DNA of 64,000 nucleotides from CAWIVJ01 sp963839525 (GCA_963839525.1 CAWIVJ010000007.1:372001-436000), one strand, 5' to 3'; counted from the first letter of the stretch, positions 1 to 8,576 are shown. Notes: generated from the sequence alone by a model not told the origin. Translations and numbers: made by a program.

Positions 1-496
1 AAATTGTAGGAGAAATAACTGCATCACTTAAATATAAGTCTATAAGAAGATGTGAATTTTTGCACCTTAATTTTGCTTTTTCATTTTCATTAAACATTTT
101 TCCATTAAATCCGACATCTGCACCTTCCGGATTATAAAACCATTCACCGTAAGAAATAAGTGGAACATTCGGAAAAATATTTTTTACAAATATTGAAGAA
201 CCCCATCCCGGAAAACCAAATATAACGTCAGGTTTAAAATTTTTTTTCTTCAACTGAAAAAGTATTTTTGCCACTTCTTGAGCATGAGTTACTGCGTTTT
301 CGTAGGTTAACAAATAAGGATGAACATCCTTAGGGATTTTTCTATTAGCCTCGTAAACAAGTTTTTTGATGCCTTTAAATTCTTTTTTCTTTTCGGTAGT
401 TATAAATGTAACATTATTTTGAGGATTGTTTGCCAAAACTATAGACAAATATTTAAATTGGCCCGGAAAATCTGGATGTATAAATAAAATATTCAT
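1..496 (-). CDS. Glycosyltransferase, GT4-like N-terminal part (cut by window edge)
   Basis: Reading right to left from ATG at 496, an uninterrupted frame of about 165 codons runs off the left edge. The translation begins MNILFIHPDFPGQF and continues with a region containing KPDVIFGFPGWGSS and a stretch around WFYNPEGADVGF. The start resembles the N-terminal Rossmann domain of family GT4 glycosyltransferases, which open with a similar 'ILFIHxNFPGQF' segment and usually build surface glycans from nucleotide sugars. The catalytic C-terminal domain with its nucleotide-sugar binding residues lies outside the window, so donor and acceptor cannot be inferred. No strong Shine-Dalgarno is visible. 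It is divergent from the uracil-DNA glycosylase gene. Confidence 0.75.
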   Translation of the reverse strand, partial: MNILFIHPDFPGQFKYLSIVLANNPQNNVTFITTEKKKEFKGIKKLVYEANRKIPKDVHPYLLTYENAVTHAQEVAKILFQLKKKNFKPDVIFGFPGWGSSIFVKNIFPNVPLISYGEWFYNPEGADVGFNGKMFNENEKAKLRCKNSHLLIDLYLSDAVISPTI

Positions 497-570
497 ATCA
501 TTCTCTAAAAACTAAAACTAAAAACCTTCTATTTATATATAAACATAAATTTTTAAATAAGTAAATTTTT

Positions 571-579
571 TGATATAAT
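571..579 (+). promoter_or_regulatory. Extended -10 promoter (TGATATAAT) for a probably leaderless mRNA
   Basis: TG-A-TATAAT, a perfect extended -10 element, ends 7 nt before the ATG at 587. No Shine-Dalgarno lies between them and there is no convincing -35 box. If transcription begins at the usual distance of about 7 nt, the message starts at or next to the start codon. Similar spacing occurs before the genes starting at 3542, 8632 and 29466. Confidence 0.5.
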
Positions 580-586
580 AAAATAC

Positions 587-1171
587 ATGCTAATGCTTGA
601 AGAATTAGAAAAAATTAGGGAAAGATGTAAAAATTGTCAGAAATGCAGTCTTTCAAAAACCAGAACTAATTTAGTTTTTTCTGATGGAAAACTTAATAAT
701 AAGTTAATGCTGTTAGGGGAAGCACCTGGATTTTATGAGGATCAAAGCGGAGTTCCTTTTGTTGGAAAAGCCGGCAAGTTGCTTGACAAGATTTTTGCAT
801 CTGTAGGTTTATCAAGAGAAAAAGATGTTTATATTTGCAATACATTAAAATGCCGTCCGCCTGATAACCGTGACCCTTTACCTGAAGAAAAAGCAGCTTG
901 CAGGGAGTATCTTGATGCACAAATTGAAATCCTAAAACCTCAAATCATATTGCTTTGCGGAAGAATTGCACTTAACTCCATGGTCGAAAACACTTTGGGG
1001 ATAACAAAAGTTAGAGGAAAATGGTTTGACGGTCCTAATAATTCTAAAATGATGCCGATTTTTCATCCGTCTTACCTTTTAAGAAATGATTCTAGAGAAA
1101 AAGGCAGCCCTAAATGGCTTATGTGGCAGGATATTCAAGAAATAAAAAAAGCTTATGATTTGCTGGAATAA
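587..1171 (+). CDS. Uracil-DNA glycosylase, family 4 (Fe-S, thermophile type)
   Basis: This 194-aa protein should excise uracil from DNA to start base-excision repair in the cytoplasm. The family 4 signatures are all visible. Motif 1 is GEAPG at residues 44-48. The catalytic-loop motif HPSYLLR starts at H160. Four cysteines (C17, C20, C89, C105) match the 4Fe-4S ligand spacing of family 4 enzymes. Length is normal. The related type-A phage polymerase subunit is less likely because the protein is a stand-alone enzyme. A second possible start is M3 at 593. The extended -10 at 571-579 favours the ATG at 587 on a leaderless transcript. Confidence 0.93.
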   Translation: MLMLEELEKIRERCKNCQKCSLSKTRTNLVFSDGKLNNKLMLLGEAPGFYEDQSGVPFVGKAGKLLDKIFASVGLSREKDVYICNTLKCRPPDNRDPLPEEKAACREYLDAQIEILKPQIILLCGRIALNSMVENTLGITKVRGKWFDGPNNSKMMPIFHPSYLLRNDSREKGSPKWLMWQDIQEIKKAYDLLE

Positions 1172-1200
1172 AAATAGTTTTTATTGTAAAATCTTTTTAT

Positions 1201-1950
1201 ATGGATAAATTTAACTTTAAAAGATTTGGTTTTTTAAAATTTTTGCTGTTTTTAATTTTAATTTATCAATGTCAGAACGTTCAAGCACAACAAACGATTA
1301 TTAATGTTCCTTCCTCTAAAATATTGCCTGCCGGGGATATTATTATTAAAGATTCAAACAGAGCCGGTCTCTTTTCAGACAAATTTACTTCGATAACTCC
1401 TTGTGCGACTATGGGTATAGGGTTTGGTACAGAAATATCAACAGCAATAAGAACTTCTATTGACGCGAATAAAAACACAGCGGTAAGAGGTGATTTTTCT
1501 GCAAAAAAAGTTTGGTTTTTAGGATCTGCGTCAAGACTTACTGTTGGCGGAACTTTAAGCCCCTATTTAACAGAAGCATCACATCCAAATACATTTTTTT
1601 TCTCTCATTTATCTCATAGGATTAAAAAGACGAGAACCAGTTTAACAACAGGTGTTTATTTTAACGGGGCAAAAAAAATGCCGGATGAAATGGGAGTTTT
1701 ACTGGGAATAGAACAAGTTTTAATCTCTAATAAATTAAGGACCGCATTAGATTGGTTGTCAACTCAAGATTCATATGGTAAGATGGGCGTGGGGTTAAAA
1801 TACAGACCTGTTCCTACAATTTCAATAACAAGTGCTGTAATAATACCTAATAAGAAAAGTAAAAACGTTGCATTTAATGTATCTGTTTCAAAATATATAT
1901 CACTGGATAACGAAAACCCAATCAAAAGGAGGCTTATAAATGTTGACTAA
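1201..1950 (+). CDS. Secreted protein of unknown function, possibly outer-membrane
   Basis: I do not recognise this 249-aa protein. It starts with a clear signal peptide: a basic N-terminus, a hydrophobic stretch at about 11-22, and a likely cleavage after VQAQ at about 30. The rest alternates polar and hydrophobic residues in short stretches with many Gly and Thr/Ser, as in small beta-barrels or beta-rich periplasmic proteins, and contains no known motif. A TAAAAT hexamer lies 8 nt before the ATG and there is no Shine-Dalgarno. The gene overlaps the following pentapeptide gene by 11 bp, which suggests translational coupling and a shared location outside the cytoplasm. Confidence 0.7.
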   Translation: MDKFNFKRFGFLKFLLFLILIYQCQNVQAQQTIINVPSSKILPAGDIIIKDSNRAGLFSDKFTSITPCATMGIGFGTEISTAIRTSIDANKNTAVRGDFSAKKVWFLGSASRLTVGGTLSPYLTEASHPNTFFFSHLSHRIKKTRTSLTTGVYFNGAKKMPDEMGVLLGIEQVLISNKLRTALDWLSTQDSYGKMGVGLKYRPVPTISITSAVIIPNKKSKNVAFNVSVSKYISLDNENPIKRRLINVD

Positions 1951-2329
1951 AAAAAATATTTTAACTTTATCTGTTCTTTTTGCATTTTCTGCAATAGGGA
2001 TAGTTTTTGCGGTTGGAGATGATTATTCGGCTAAAGATTTTGCAAGACTTTTAAAAGGAGATAAAAACCTTGCCGGTGCAGAACTTGAAGGTGCCAATCT
2101 AAGGGGAAGAAATTTAAGCGGTTATGATTTTAGAAGAGCAGATTTGGAAGAAGCTGATTTATCAGGAGCAAATTTAACCAACGCAGACTTCACTGATGCT
2201 GATTTAGAGGAAGCCAATTTGAAGGGTGCAAAAATTAAAGGTGCAATTTTCAAAAATGCAGAACTTGAATTTGCAACCTGGGTTGATGGCAGAATTTGTG
2301 CAGAAGGCTCTATCGGAGGATGTAGATAA
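1940..2329 (+). CDS. Secreted pentapeptide-repeat protein
   Basis: The protein has 129 residues. A signal peptide of about 25 residues (hydrophobic FAFSAIGIVFAVG) precedes an array of A(D/N)LXX pentapeptide repeats at about residues 45-112, such as ADLEE, ADLSG, ANLTN and ANLKG. These repeats fold into a right-handed quadrilateral beta-helix. They are very common in cyanobacteria, where most have no known biochemical role. AAAAGGAGG precedes the ATG inside the end of the upstream gene. Secretion of the repeat suggests a periplasmic or surface scaffold rather than a DNA-gyrase mimic. Confidence 0.85.
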   Translation: MLTKKNILTLSVLFAFSAIGIVFAVGDDYSAKDFARLLKGDKNLAGAELEGANLRGRNLSGYDFRRADLEEADLSGANLTNADFTDADLEEANLKGAKIKGAIFKNAELEFATWVDGRICAEGSIGGCR

Positions 2330-2330
2330 T

Positions 2331-2714
2331 TTATTTAACTACATCAAATTTAAAATCTTCATGCCAGACTTTAAATCCGCCTTCAAGCTCCATTACCGGA
2401 TAACCGTTTTTAGCTAGAACCAGAGCCGCGGAAGCTGCAAGGTGACATTGCTGGTTATAACAATATAACACGTGTACATTATCCTTTGAAAGATAAGCAA
2501 GTTTTTCGCTTAATTCATCTTTAGGAATAGAAACGGCTTCAGGAATGTGACCTTCGTCGTAATCTTCTTTTCGTCTCACATCAATTAACTTAACTTTTTT
2601 TTCATCAAGCATTTTTTTTAGTTCGACAGGTCCTAAAGTGAACGCAAGTTTTTCACCAAAAAAATCTTCAGATATTTCAGAATCATATCTGATTTTATCA
2701 ATATATTCACTCAT
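2331..2714 (-). CDS. Rhodanese-like domain protein
   Basis: This 127-aa protein is a single rhodanese domain. It carries the CH2A-like LIDVRRKEDYDEGHIPEA segment (about residues 43-60) and an active-site loop beginning at C85 (LYCYNQQCHLA), with a second cysteine at C90. Proteins of this kind carry a persulfide on the loop cysteine and pass sulfur to acceptors; the acceptor here is unknown. The loop ends in Q-C-H rather than the usual G-x-R, so substrate use may differ. It is convergent with the pentapeptide gene, with one base between the stops. A TTTTTCTCC complement gives a GGAGAAAAA ribosome site before the ATG. Confidence 0.85.
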   Translation of the reverse strand: MSEYIDKIRYDSEISEDFFGEKLAFTLGPVELKKMLDEKKVKLIDVRRKEDYDEGHIPEAVSIPKDELSEKLAYLSKDNVHVLYCYNQQCHLAASAALVLAKNGYPVMELEGGFKVWHEDFKFDVVK

Positions 2715-2774
2715 ATTTTTTCTCCTTTTTGTTAATTGTTTAACGTAAAGAGAGAAACATCATTACCTTTTTGG

Positions 2775-3542
2775 CTAATTTTTTATTAAAATGGAGTATC
2801 GTGGCTTATACGTTAAGAAATCGCTTTCGACATTATCGGAAGATTCAAAAGGAATACCCGGTTTTTTACAGAGTATTTTTTGAACTTCATACTCGGCTTT
2901 TCCCTGATTAATTATAAAAATTCTTCCGTTTTCTTTAAGAGATTTATAAGCATGCATAAGCATTTCTTCAGGCTGAAAAAATTTTTTCGGAAGCCCCCAT
3001 TTTACATGGGGTTCTTCAACTACAAACGGCAAAATCCAGATTATATAATCATATTTTTCATTATGATGGAGAAAATTCTTTTCAAAGTAATTTACTCCTT
3101 CCAAGCCTTTTATATGAAATTTTGCAACTTCTGCCCTAGAGTAAAAATCTAGATAAAGCCTGTTGGAATCAAGTTCAATCCCGTCTAAAACTAAATTTTT
3201 ACAGTACTTTTTAAAGAAAAAGTATTCACCTTTAGCGTAAAACCAATTCTTGCAGCCGATGTCTAATATACTTAAATTTTCTTTGAAATAAATACTTAAA
3301 TACTTATCTAATAAATCAATAATATACAAATTTTCTAAGTAATTTTGTCTTGTTGAATTTGATTTAAGATAATTTAAATTATATTTTTCGAATAAAAATT
3401 TTTCTCTTTCAAGGGCTTTTTGCTTCGCAAAAAGCCCTTCTTTTTCTTCATTTTTTTCATAATAATTTTTTCTTGAAAAGTTTAAATGCTGTCTTAAGAA
3501 AAAATCGATATTATTTTTTAGATTTTGAATAAAATCATTCAT
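2775..3542 (-). CDS. Putative class I SAM-dependent methyltransferase
   Basis: The 255-aa protein has a Rossmann motif I (ILDIGCKNW), followed about 30 residues later by an acidic D/E-rich strand end (LDGIELDSN) and a later IIWILPF strand. This is the layout of class I methyltransferases, although motif I lacks the usual GxGxG. The substrate is unknown. The N-terminal 90 residues are charged and helical. I chose the ATG at 3542 over an upstream TTG at 3566 because TATAAT (3549-3554, minus strand) sits 6 nt before it. There is no Shine-Dalgarno, so the mRNA may be leaderless. A perfect 13-bp stem hairpin lies inside the coding region (3411-3439). Confidence 0.6.
   Translation of the reverse strand: MNDFIQNLKNNIDFFLRQHLNFSRKNYYEKNEEKEGLFAKQKALEREKFLFEKYNLNYLKSNSTRQNYLENLYIIDLLDKYLSIYFKENLSILDIGCKNWFYAKGEYFFFKKYCKNLVLDGIELDSNRLYLDFYSRAEVAKFHIKGLEGVNYFEKNFLHHNEKYDYIIWILPFVVEEPHVKWGLPKKFFQPEEMLMHAYKSLKENGRIFIINQGKAEYEVQKILCKKPGIPFESSDNVESDFLTYKPRYSILIKN
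3411..3439. repeat. Perfect intragenic palindrome (13-bp arms, 3-nt loop)
   Basis: The arms AAGGGCTTTTTGC and GCAAAAAGCCCTT enclose TTC, with no mismatch, inside the methyltransferase coding sequence. On the coding strand it could form a stable hairpin in the middle of the message. Comparable perfect palindromes occur inside nrdG and murE. Confidence 0.85.
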
Positions 3543-3548
3543 AATGAA

Positions 3549-3554
3549 ATTATA
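3549..3554 (-). promoter_or_regulatory. -10 element (TATAAT) 6 nt before a start codon
   Basis: On the minus strand TATAAT is followed by TTCATT and then the ATG at 3542. There is no Shine-Dalgarno in the gap. This fits a leaderless mRNA for the methyltransferase. No good -35 hexamer is visible. Confidence 0.4.
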
Positions 3555-3669
3555 TACTAATCTCAAAAATAATTTTTGATTTTATTTTTTGGATTCTTTA
3601 TTCCGTGTCCTCCTAATCTTTTTTGTAGTATAATTTTTTCATAGTTTAAAGAGGAGAATTTCAGGAATT

Positions 3670-4485
3670 ATGTCGATAATGTTGGAGCAAGTACAGGGTT
3701 TAATAGCAGGAGACGGACTTTTGCCTGTTAAAATGGCGCAATACGCAAAAGATAACGGATTTGATGTTGTTGCTGTTTCTCTTTCCTCGGACAATTATAA
3801 ACAATTAAAAAAATATTGTTCAAAAGTTTATTCATGCTCCCCCGGAGAGGTTTCAAAAATAGAAAAAATTCTTAAAGATGAAGAAATTAAACAACTTACT
3901 TTTTTAGGAAAAGTCCATAAAGGTTTGCTCATAAAGCGTCCTAAATTTGACTCAAAAGCTCTTGAATTGCTTAAAAATGCAAAAAAATTAAATGATGATG
4001 AAGTAATGTTGGGGCTTGTGGCTGAATTAGAAAAAATAGGTATAACTGTTTTAGATCAAACTATTTTTATTAAAAATTTAATGATTCCCGCCGGTGTTTT
4101 AGGTAAATTAAATCCTACTCCCGAGCAAATGGAAGATTTAAACTATGGCTTTGCTCTGGCAAAAGAAATGGGTAAATTAGATGTAGGGCAATCTGTTATA
4201 ATAAAGAATAAAATGATTATGGCGGTTGAAGCTATTGAAGGGACTGATAAGTGCATTATTCGAGGTGCAAAACTTGCAAAAAAAGGCTCTTCTGTAATAA
4301 AGGTTTCAAAACCGTCTCAAGACAAGCGTTTTGATATTCCAACCATTGGTTTAAAAACACTTAAAATAATGAAAAAATACAAAGCAAACCTTTTGACTGT
4401 TGAAGCAAACGAAACAATTATCGTCGATCAGGAAAAAGTCATAAAATTTGCAGACAAAAACAACATAGTGGTCATGGCCGTTTAG
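3670..4485 (+). CDS. lpxI: UDP-2,3-diacylglucosamine pyrophosphatase LpxI
   Basis: This 271-aa protein matches the LpxI (DUF1009) family over its length. It starts with the family's GLIAGDGLLPVKMAQYAK segment and has the C-terminal region around VIKVSKPSQDKRFDIPTIG. LpxI hydrolyses UDP-2,3-diacylglucosamine to lipid X in lipid A synthesis, replacing LpxH in many non-gammaproteobacterial lineages including Cyanobacteria. Its presence implies a lipopolysaccharide-containing outer membrane. GAGGAG lies upstream, with AGGA close to the ATG; MLEQ at residue 4 is an alternative start. TATAAT at 3629-3634 is a possible -10. No other lpx gene is nearby. Confidence 0.92.
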   Translation: MSIMLEQVQGLIAGDGLLPVKMAQYAKDNGFDVVAVSLSSDNYKQLKKYCSKVYSCSPGEVSKIEKILKDEEIKQLTFLGKVHKGLLIKRPKFDSKALELLKNAKKLNDDEVMLGLVAELEKIGITVLDQTIFIKNLMIPAGVLGKLNPTPEQMEDLNYGFALAKEMGKLDVGQSVIIKNKMIMAVEAIEGTDKCIIRGAKLAKKGSSVIKVSKPSQDKRFDIPTIGLKTLKIMKKYKANLLTVEANETIIVDQEKVIKFADKNNIVVMAV

Positions 4486-4507
4486 CTCTAATAATTTATA
4501 TCTTCAT

Positions 4508-4735
4508 TTAATCAGCCCTGCCAACTTTACCTAATAACCTCCAATATGCATTTTGAAAGGCTTCGTAATCTTTTTCAAGATTCAGTTTTTCAAATAATAC
4601 ATTTATATTTTTCTCAATACCCTGTTCTTTAATTTCTTTTTGAAAATTGTCCTGCCCCCGTAAAATTGTAATCTTATCTCTCTCACTTGCGCTTAAATGC
4701 TTGTTTTTACTAACTTCTTCTTTCAGCGAACCTAA
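4508..4735 (-). pseudogene. Gene remnant without a start codon (C-terminal fragment)
   Basis: The 350-bp stretch after lpxI holds a reading frame of 75 codons on the minus strand, closed by TAA at 4508. Its upstream end runs into two in-frame stop codons at 4736-4741, and it has no ATG, GTG or TTG start with a ribosome site. The translation is charged and helical, with segments such as LSASERDKITILRGQ and a tail ending RLLGKVGRAD. It reads like genuine protein rather than random sequence, so I take it as the 3' end of a decayed gene. The parent family is not recognised. The rest of 4486-4835 holds only the terminator. Confidence 0.4.
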
Positions 4736-4781
4736 TTATTACAAATTTAGAAGAATTCTGAATTCAAAAAAACATTTTATT

Positions 4782-4819
4782 AAAAGGAAAGAGCCGGTTA
4801 AATAACCGACTCTTCCTTT
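4782..4819 (-). terminator. Rho-independent terminator of the SLH gene
   Basis: A GGAAAGAGCCGGTTA / AACCGACTCTTCC hairpin with one mismatch, followed on the minus strand by a T-rich tract, lies just downstream of the SLH gene stop at 4836. Confidence 0.85.
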
Positions 4820-4835
4820 TCAGAATAAATTAATC

Positions 4836-6923
4836 TTATTCTGAACAACCGAAAGCGATTGAAACTTCTTCTCTTGGATTAATTGAAGAGATTTTATATC
4901 CTTTAGGATCAACAAGGTAAGCAACCTCGTCGCCTGTTGTTTGGAATAATCCAATTGTACCGCTTAAAGCAGTTCTTGCGAAGTCTACAGGAGCGATAAT
5001 AGTTTCTTTTGCTGCATCTTGCAAGCTTCTGCCTGCTGCACGGAATTCACCTTGGAATGTTTCACCGAATGCAATACCTACACCATTTGAAACACCTTCA
5101 ACAGCATTACCGAGGTTAGATACCATACCGCCAATTGTTCTGCCTGTTGTACCAAGGAGTGTACCTGCCCAAGTGAATGGGAATGATACAAGTCTTGCAA
5201 CAGGGTTTTGTTTTTTATCACAATTTACTGTAGCTGACAAGATTTGTTTTGGCAAGTCACATTTACAACCATCACATCCTTGTATATTTGTAAATGCTAC
5301 TTTCAATCCGCCTTTTTGGCATCCTGAAGGTCTTATTACTTCAACAATTTTACCGTTAACTCTTGAACCGCAAGGATAACATTTTCCGTCAATGGTTATG
5401 TCTTCGGTAGTTGTTGCGGCAAATTGTTGTCCTACGCGTGAAGATTTAGCATTAATTTCATCTGAAAATTTTAATTTCAAAATAGGAATAGTTACCATTT
5501 TCTCATTTTCTACATAAGTAGTTGTCTTACTGCAGCAATCACTATTTGTTACAGGGCATGCAGGACATGGACAATTACTGCTTACTGTAGGATTCATGTC
5601 TTTATCGTAACCTGCTGCTATACGAACAGTTTGAAGCATTGAAGCTATATCTGCCCTTGAAGCATCTTTGCAAGGATTAATTGTATTTGGATTTGGACTG
5701 CATTTTAAAACACCGGTTTCAAGTGCTTTTGCTACAGGAATTTGAGCCCAAGATGGAACTTTCTCTCCATCACAGTATTTGCTCAAAATTTCTTTCGCTT
5801 TGCAGGAATCTATATCACAATTGATACCATGTGACATTGCAGTTAAGGCCTCTACACGAGATACAGGACGATTTGGTTTGAACATTCCACCGCAATATCC
5901 TGCCATAATACCGTCTTTAACAGACTTAGCAATTACAGGATTAGCCCAGTGGCTCATAGGTACATCTTTAAAGATTTTTTTAGAATTCAAACATTCACAA
6001 CCCGCAAGATTTAGATTGAATCCTTTTACCATCATAGCTGCAAACTCTGCACGAGACACAGGTAGTTGAGGTTTGAATGTTCTGTCAGGATATCCTGCTA
6101 TAACATTTGTGGCTGCAAGTCTGTCAATAGCACATCCAGCCCAATAGCCATCAGGAACATCCGTGAATATGCATCCTAAAGGTGCTGCAGCACAAGGCTC
6201 ACATGGATTACATGCTGCACATGGAGCACATGAGAAAGATTTTTCTATAGCTTGGATAGAATCACAGCTTTCAACTTTGATACCACAATTGCAAGGTGCT
6301 GCGCATCCACAACAAGGTGCATTTATAACAGGCAGACACTCACAAGGCACTGCCGCACCGGTTTGACCTTCACAACAACTATTGCATTCGCAACCACATT
6401 TTGGGTTACATCCTCTAGCTACAGGAACACCGCCATTTACACACTCGCAAGGTGTAGGATTACATCCGCAATTGTTTCCCAAATGTGCCGCTGCACCCAT
6501 AGGATAGCCTGATTTACATGCTGCTAAATTATCACAGCAATCAAGCATAAAAGCTGTTTCTGTTGAGTAAATCGCGTTTGTTTGCTCCCCAACATAATTG
6601 TTATCACCGTAAAGAGCATTCGGATATGCATAAACTTGTTTCATATCCAAATCGGCACAACTCAAATTAGGAGCCATTCCACATGCCGGCTTTTTAGACT
6701 CACAACATGGGTCGCAACATGGATCACAACACGGATCACAACACGGATCACATGATGAAATCGGACATTTTGCATTTTTAGGTGTAACCAAAGGTTGACA
6801 TGGGCAACCACTGCTTACTACCGGAATGTTTTTACACGGACAAGCTGCCATTGCGTTTGAAAATGAACACGTTGCTATTCCAACGGCAATCGCAGCTGCC
6901 ACAGTAAGTTTTTTAATAGTCAT
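4836..6923 (-). CDS. Very cysteine-rich SLH-domain surface protein
   Basis: This 695-aa exported protein has a signal peptide (cleavage after AMA, residue 26). Residues 27-250 are extremely rich in Cys, Pro and Gly, including four exact DPCC repeats (59-74). Three SLH domains follow at about 251-303, 316-368 and 390-440; the third is degenerate. A second Cys-containing region comes next, then a C-terminal half with Gly-rich amphipathic stretches. SLH domains normally bind cell-wall-linked polymers; in cyanobacteria and relatives they link outer membrane and peptidoglycan. The many CC pairs suggest disulfide cross-linking or metal binding, which is inference. The start is fixed by a strong AAGGAGG site. 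It is monocistronic with its own terminator. Confidence 0.85.
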   Translation of the reverse strand: MTIKKLTVAAAIAVGIATCSFSNAMAACPCKNIPVVSSGCPCQPLVTPKNAKCPISSCDPCCDPCCDPCCDPCCESKKPACGMAPNLSCADLDMKQVYAYPNALYGDNNYVGEQTNAIYSTETAFMLDCCDNLAACKSGYPMGAAAHLGNNCGCNPTPCECVNGGVPVARGCNPKCGCECNSCCEGQTGAAVPCECLPVINAPCCGCAAPCNCGIKVESCDSIQAIEKSFSCAPCAACNPCEPCAAAPLGCIFTDVPDGYWAGCAIDRLAATNVIAGYPDRTFKPQLPVSRAEFAAMMVKGFNLNLAGCECLNSKKIFKDVPMSHWANPVIAKSVKDGIMAGYCGGMFKPNRPVSRVEALTAMSHGINCDIDSCKAKEILSKYCDGEKVPSWAQIPVAKALETGVLKCSPNPNTINPCKDASRADIASMLQTVRIAAGYDKDMNPTVSSNCPCPACPVTNSDCCSKTTTYVENEKMVTIPILKLKFSDEINAKSSRVGQQFAATTTEDITIDGKCYPCGSRVNGKIVEVIRPSGCQKGGLKVAFTNIQGCDGCKCDLPKQILSATVNCDKKQNPVARLVSFPFTWAGTLLGTTGRTIGGMVSNLGNAVEGVSNGVGIAFGETFQGEFRAAGRSLQDAAKETIIAPVDFARTALSGTIGLFQTTGDEVAYLVDPKGYKISSINPREEVSIAFGCSE
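6701..6748 (-). repeat. Four 12-bp tandem repeats coding for DPCC
   Basis: Four consecutive 12-bp units (consensus CACAACACGGAT on the plus strand, the last two identical) code for Asp-Pro-Cys-Cys in the SLH protein. Copy number probably varies by slippage. Confidence 0.9.
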
Positions 6924-6945
6924 TTTTACCTCCTTGTGTTTACCT

Positions 6946-6974
6946 GAGGTTTAATTTATATAAATAAAAACCTC
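6946..6974 (-). promoter_or_regulatory. Hairpin in the 5' leader of the SLH gene
   Basis: GAGGTTT and AAACCTC form a 7-bp stem about 22 nt upstream of the SLH start codon, just before the AAGGAGG ribosome site. It may stabilise the leader or modulate translation. There is no direct evidence for regulation. Confidence 0.4.
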
Positions 6975-7124
6975 TTTTAATTTAAAAAACTTTTTGACTT
7001 AAAATAATTTTGTACAAATGATTATGTAATCTAATAATGATATGAAACATTGCCAAAAAAGGTTATCTGCCTAGGCTATTTGTGTAAGGTTCAAAAATTT
7101 AAAAATTAAATAAAAATTCTAAGT

Positions 7125-7150
7125 ACAATACTTCCAATCTAAAGTATTGT
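7125..7150 (-). terminator. Terminator-like hairpin after rseP
   Basis: ACAATACTT / AAGTATTGT arms (9 bp, 8-nt loop) are followed on the minus strand by an A/T tract with several T residues, about 60 bp after the rseP stop. It is AT-rich and weaker than the other terminators here. Confidence 0.5.
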
Positions 7151-7208
7151 TACTCGCAAAAATGGTATTAACAGAATGTAAATATTTCAAAAATAAAATC
7201 TACATTAC

Positions 7209-8576
7209 CTAGAATTTTTTCATAATCAATCCAAAAATATCGTTAAAAATAACAAAAAACATAAGTAAAATTAAAAACCAAAAACCTGTATTTCCAATTC
7301 TTTCAACAACTTCTTCTTTAACTGGCTTGCCTCTTAATTTTTCAATTATCAAAAACATAATATGCCCGCCATCCAATGCAGGTATCGGCAAGAAATTAAT
7401 TATAGCCAAATCCATTGAAATAACCGCAATAAGTAAAAGCCCTGAAAAAATACCGCTGTTACTGATAATATCACCGCCAACTTTTGTTATAGCAATAATT
7501 CCATGTAAATCTTTCAATGGAACTTGCCCCGTAAAGATTTGATACAATCCGTATAAAAGCATATAGGTATTATCATACAAATAATTAGTTCCGGTAATTA
7601 TAACAGATTTAGGTGTTTTAGTTGGAATTAAAACTTCTTTTGCTTCAAGCTTAATTCCTATAAGTCCTTGTTTGTTGGTAAATATTGATTTCAGCTTGAT
7701 ATTTTCACCTTTTCTTTCAACTTTTATATTAAGAGGTCTTACATTATCCGACATCGCATATGAAATATCTTTTAGCGTATATTTTCCATTAGAAATGTAA
7801 GCTGACTTTCCTTTTAATTCATCTCTAAGTTGCTTTTGCCCGCTTGAAAGTGTAACTTCGGAATTTTTATGTTTCTTCATTCCTTTTAAAACTTTTTCAT
7901 TAATTTTAACAGGAGCCTCAGTACTTGATTCAGGCAATTTTACAGCAACTCCTGAGGGTACAATTTCATCTTTTAACAAAACAGGATTAAGAGATTTTAA
8001 TTTTATAAAATTGTCTGTTGCAAGATCCAAGTCAATTTTTCCGTCATAAGATTTGCTTAACTTGATAAAACTCATCAAAGCATATGTATTATTAATCTTT
8101 GAACCGTTTAACTCAATAATTTTATCACCTTTTTTAATACCGCTCTGCCAAACATTTTCATTTTTAGAAGCAACAATATCATTAACATAGATGTCATATT
8201 TTCCGGAAGGTATTTGTCCCCAAAGTGCAGCTGTTAAAAATACAAAAGCAAAAGCACAAATAATATTAGCTATAACGCCTGCTGATACAACAATTGCTCG
8301 CTGATATACAGGTCTGTTTGTAAATCTTTCAGGAGAATCTTTTGCAAGTCCGCAATCTTTTTCATCGTCAGGAAAAGCGACATATCCTCCAAGTAAAAAA
8401 GCGTGAACTAAAATTTTTGTATCACCCCACTTTGTTTCATATAAAACAGGTCCAAAAGGCAACCCAAAACCAAATCTATCAACTTTAATCTTAAAAAATC
8501 TTGCAGCTAAAAAATGACCTGCTTCGTGCACTAAAATCAAAACGCTTAATAATAACAACATTATAATTATTGACAT
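7209..8576 (-). CDS. rseP: Site-2 intramembrane metalloprotease (RseP family)
   Basis: The 455-aa protein is a zinc-dependent intramembrane protease. HEAGH (H17, E18, H21) lies in the first membrane segment. A second segment is around residues 95-115, a PDZ domain lies in the central region (IKKGDKIIELNG), and the third zinc ligand is D402 in the LDGGH motif near the C-terminal membrane segments. RseP-type enzymes cut membrane-anchored anti-sigma factors and signal-peptide remnants. The insert between PDZ and C-terminal segments is long and lysine-rich. GGAGAAAAA precedes the ATG. No anti-sigma or sigma factor gene is adjacent, so the substrate is unknown. Confidence 0.93.
   Translation of the reverse strand: MSIIIMLLLLSVLILVHEAGHFLAARFFKIKVDRFGFGLPFGPVLYETKWGDTKILVHAFLLGGYVAFPDDEKDCGLAKDSPERFTNRPVYQRAIVVSAGVIANIICAFAFVFLTAALWGQIPSGKYDIYVNDIVASKNENVWQSGIKKGDKIIELNGSKINNTYALMSFIKLSKSYDGKIDLDLATDNFIKLKSLNPVLLKDEIVPSGVAVKLPESSTEAPVKINEKVLKGMKKHKNSEVTLSSGQKQLRDELKGKSAYISNGKYTLKDISYAMSDNVRPLNIKVERKGENIKLKSIFTNKQGLIGIKLEAKEVLIPTKTPKSVIITGTNYLYDNTYMLLYGLYQIFTGQVPLKDLHGIIAITKVGGDIISNSGIFSGLLLIAVISMDLAIINFLPIPALDGGHIMFLIIEKLRGKPVKEEVVERIGNTGFWFLILLMFFVIFNDIFGLIMKKF

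Noticed and set aside
5173..6512. Several plus-strand open frames opposite the SLH gene
   Set aside because: They arise from the Cys/Pro-rich codon composition of the SLH gene. They have no ribosome sites and no recognisable domains.
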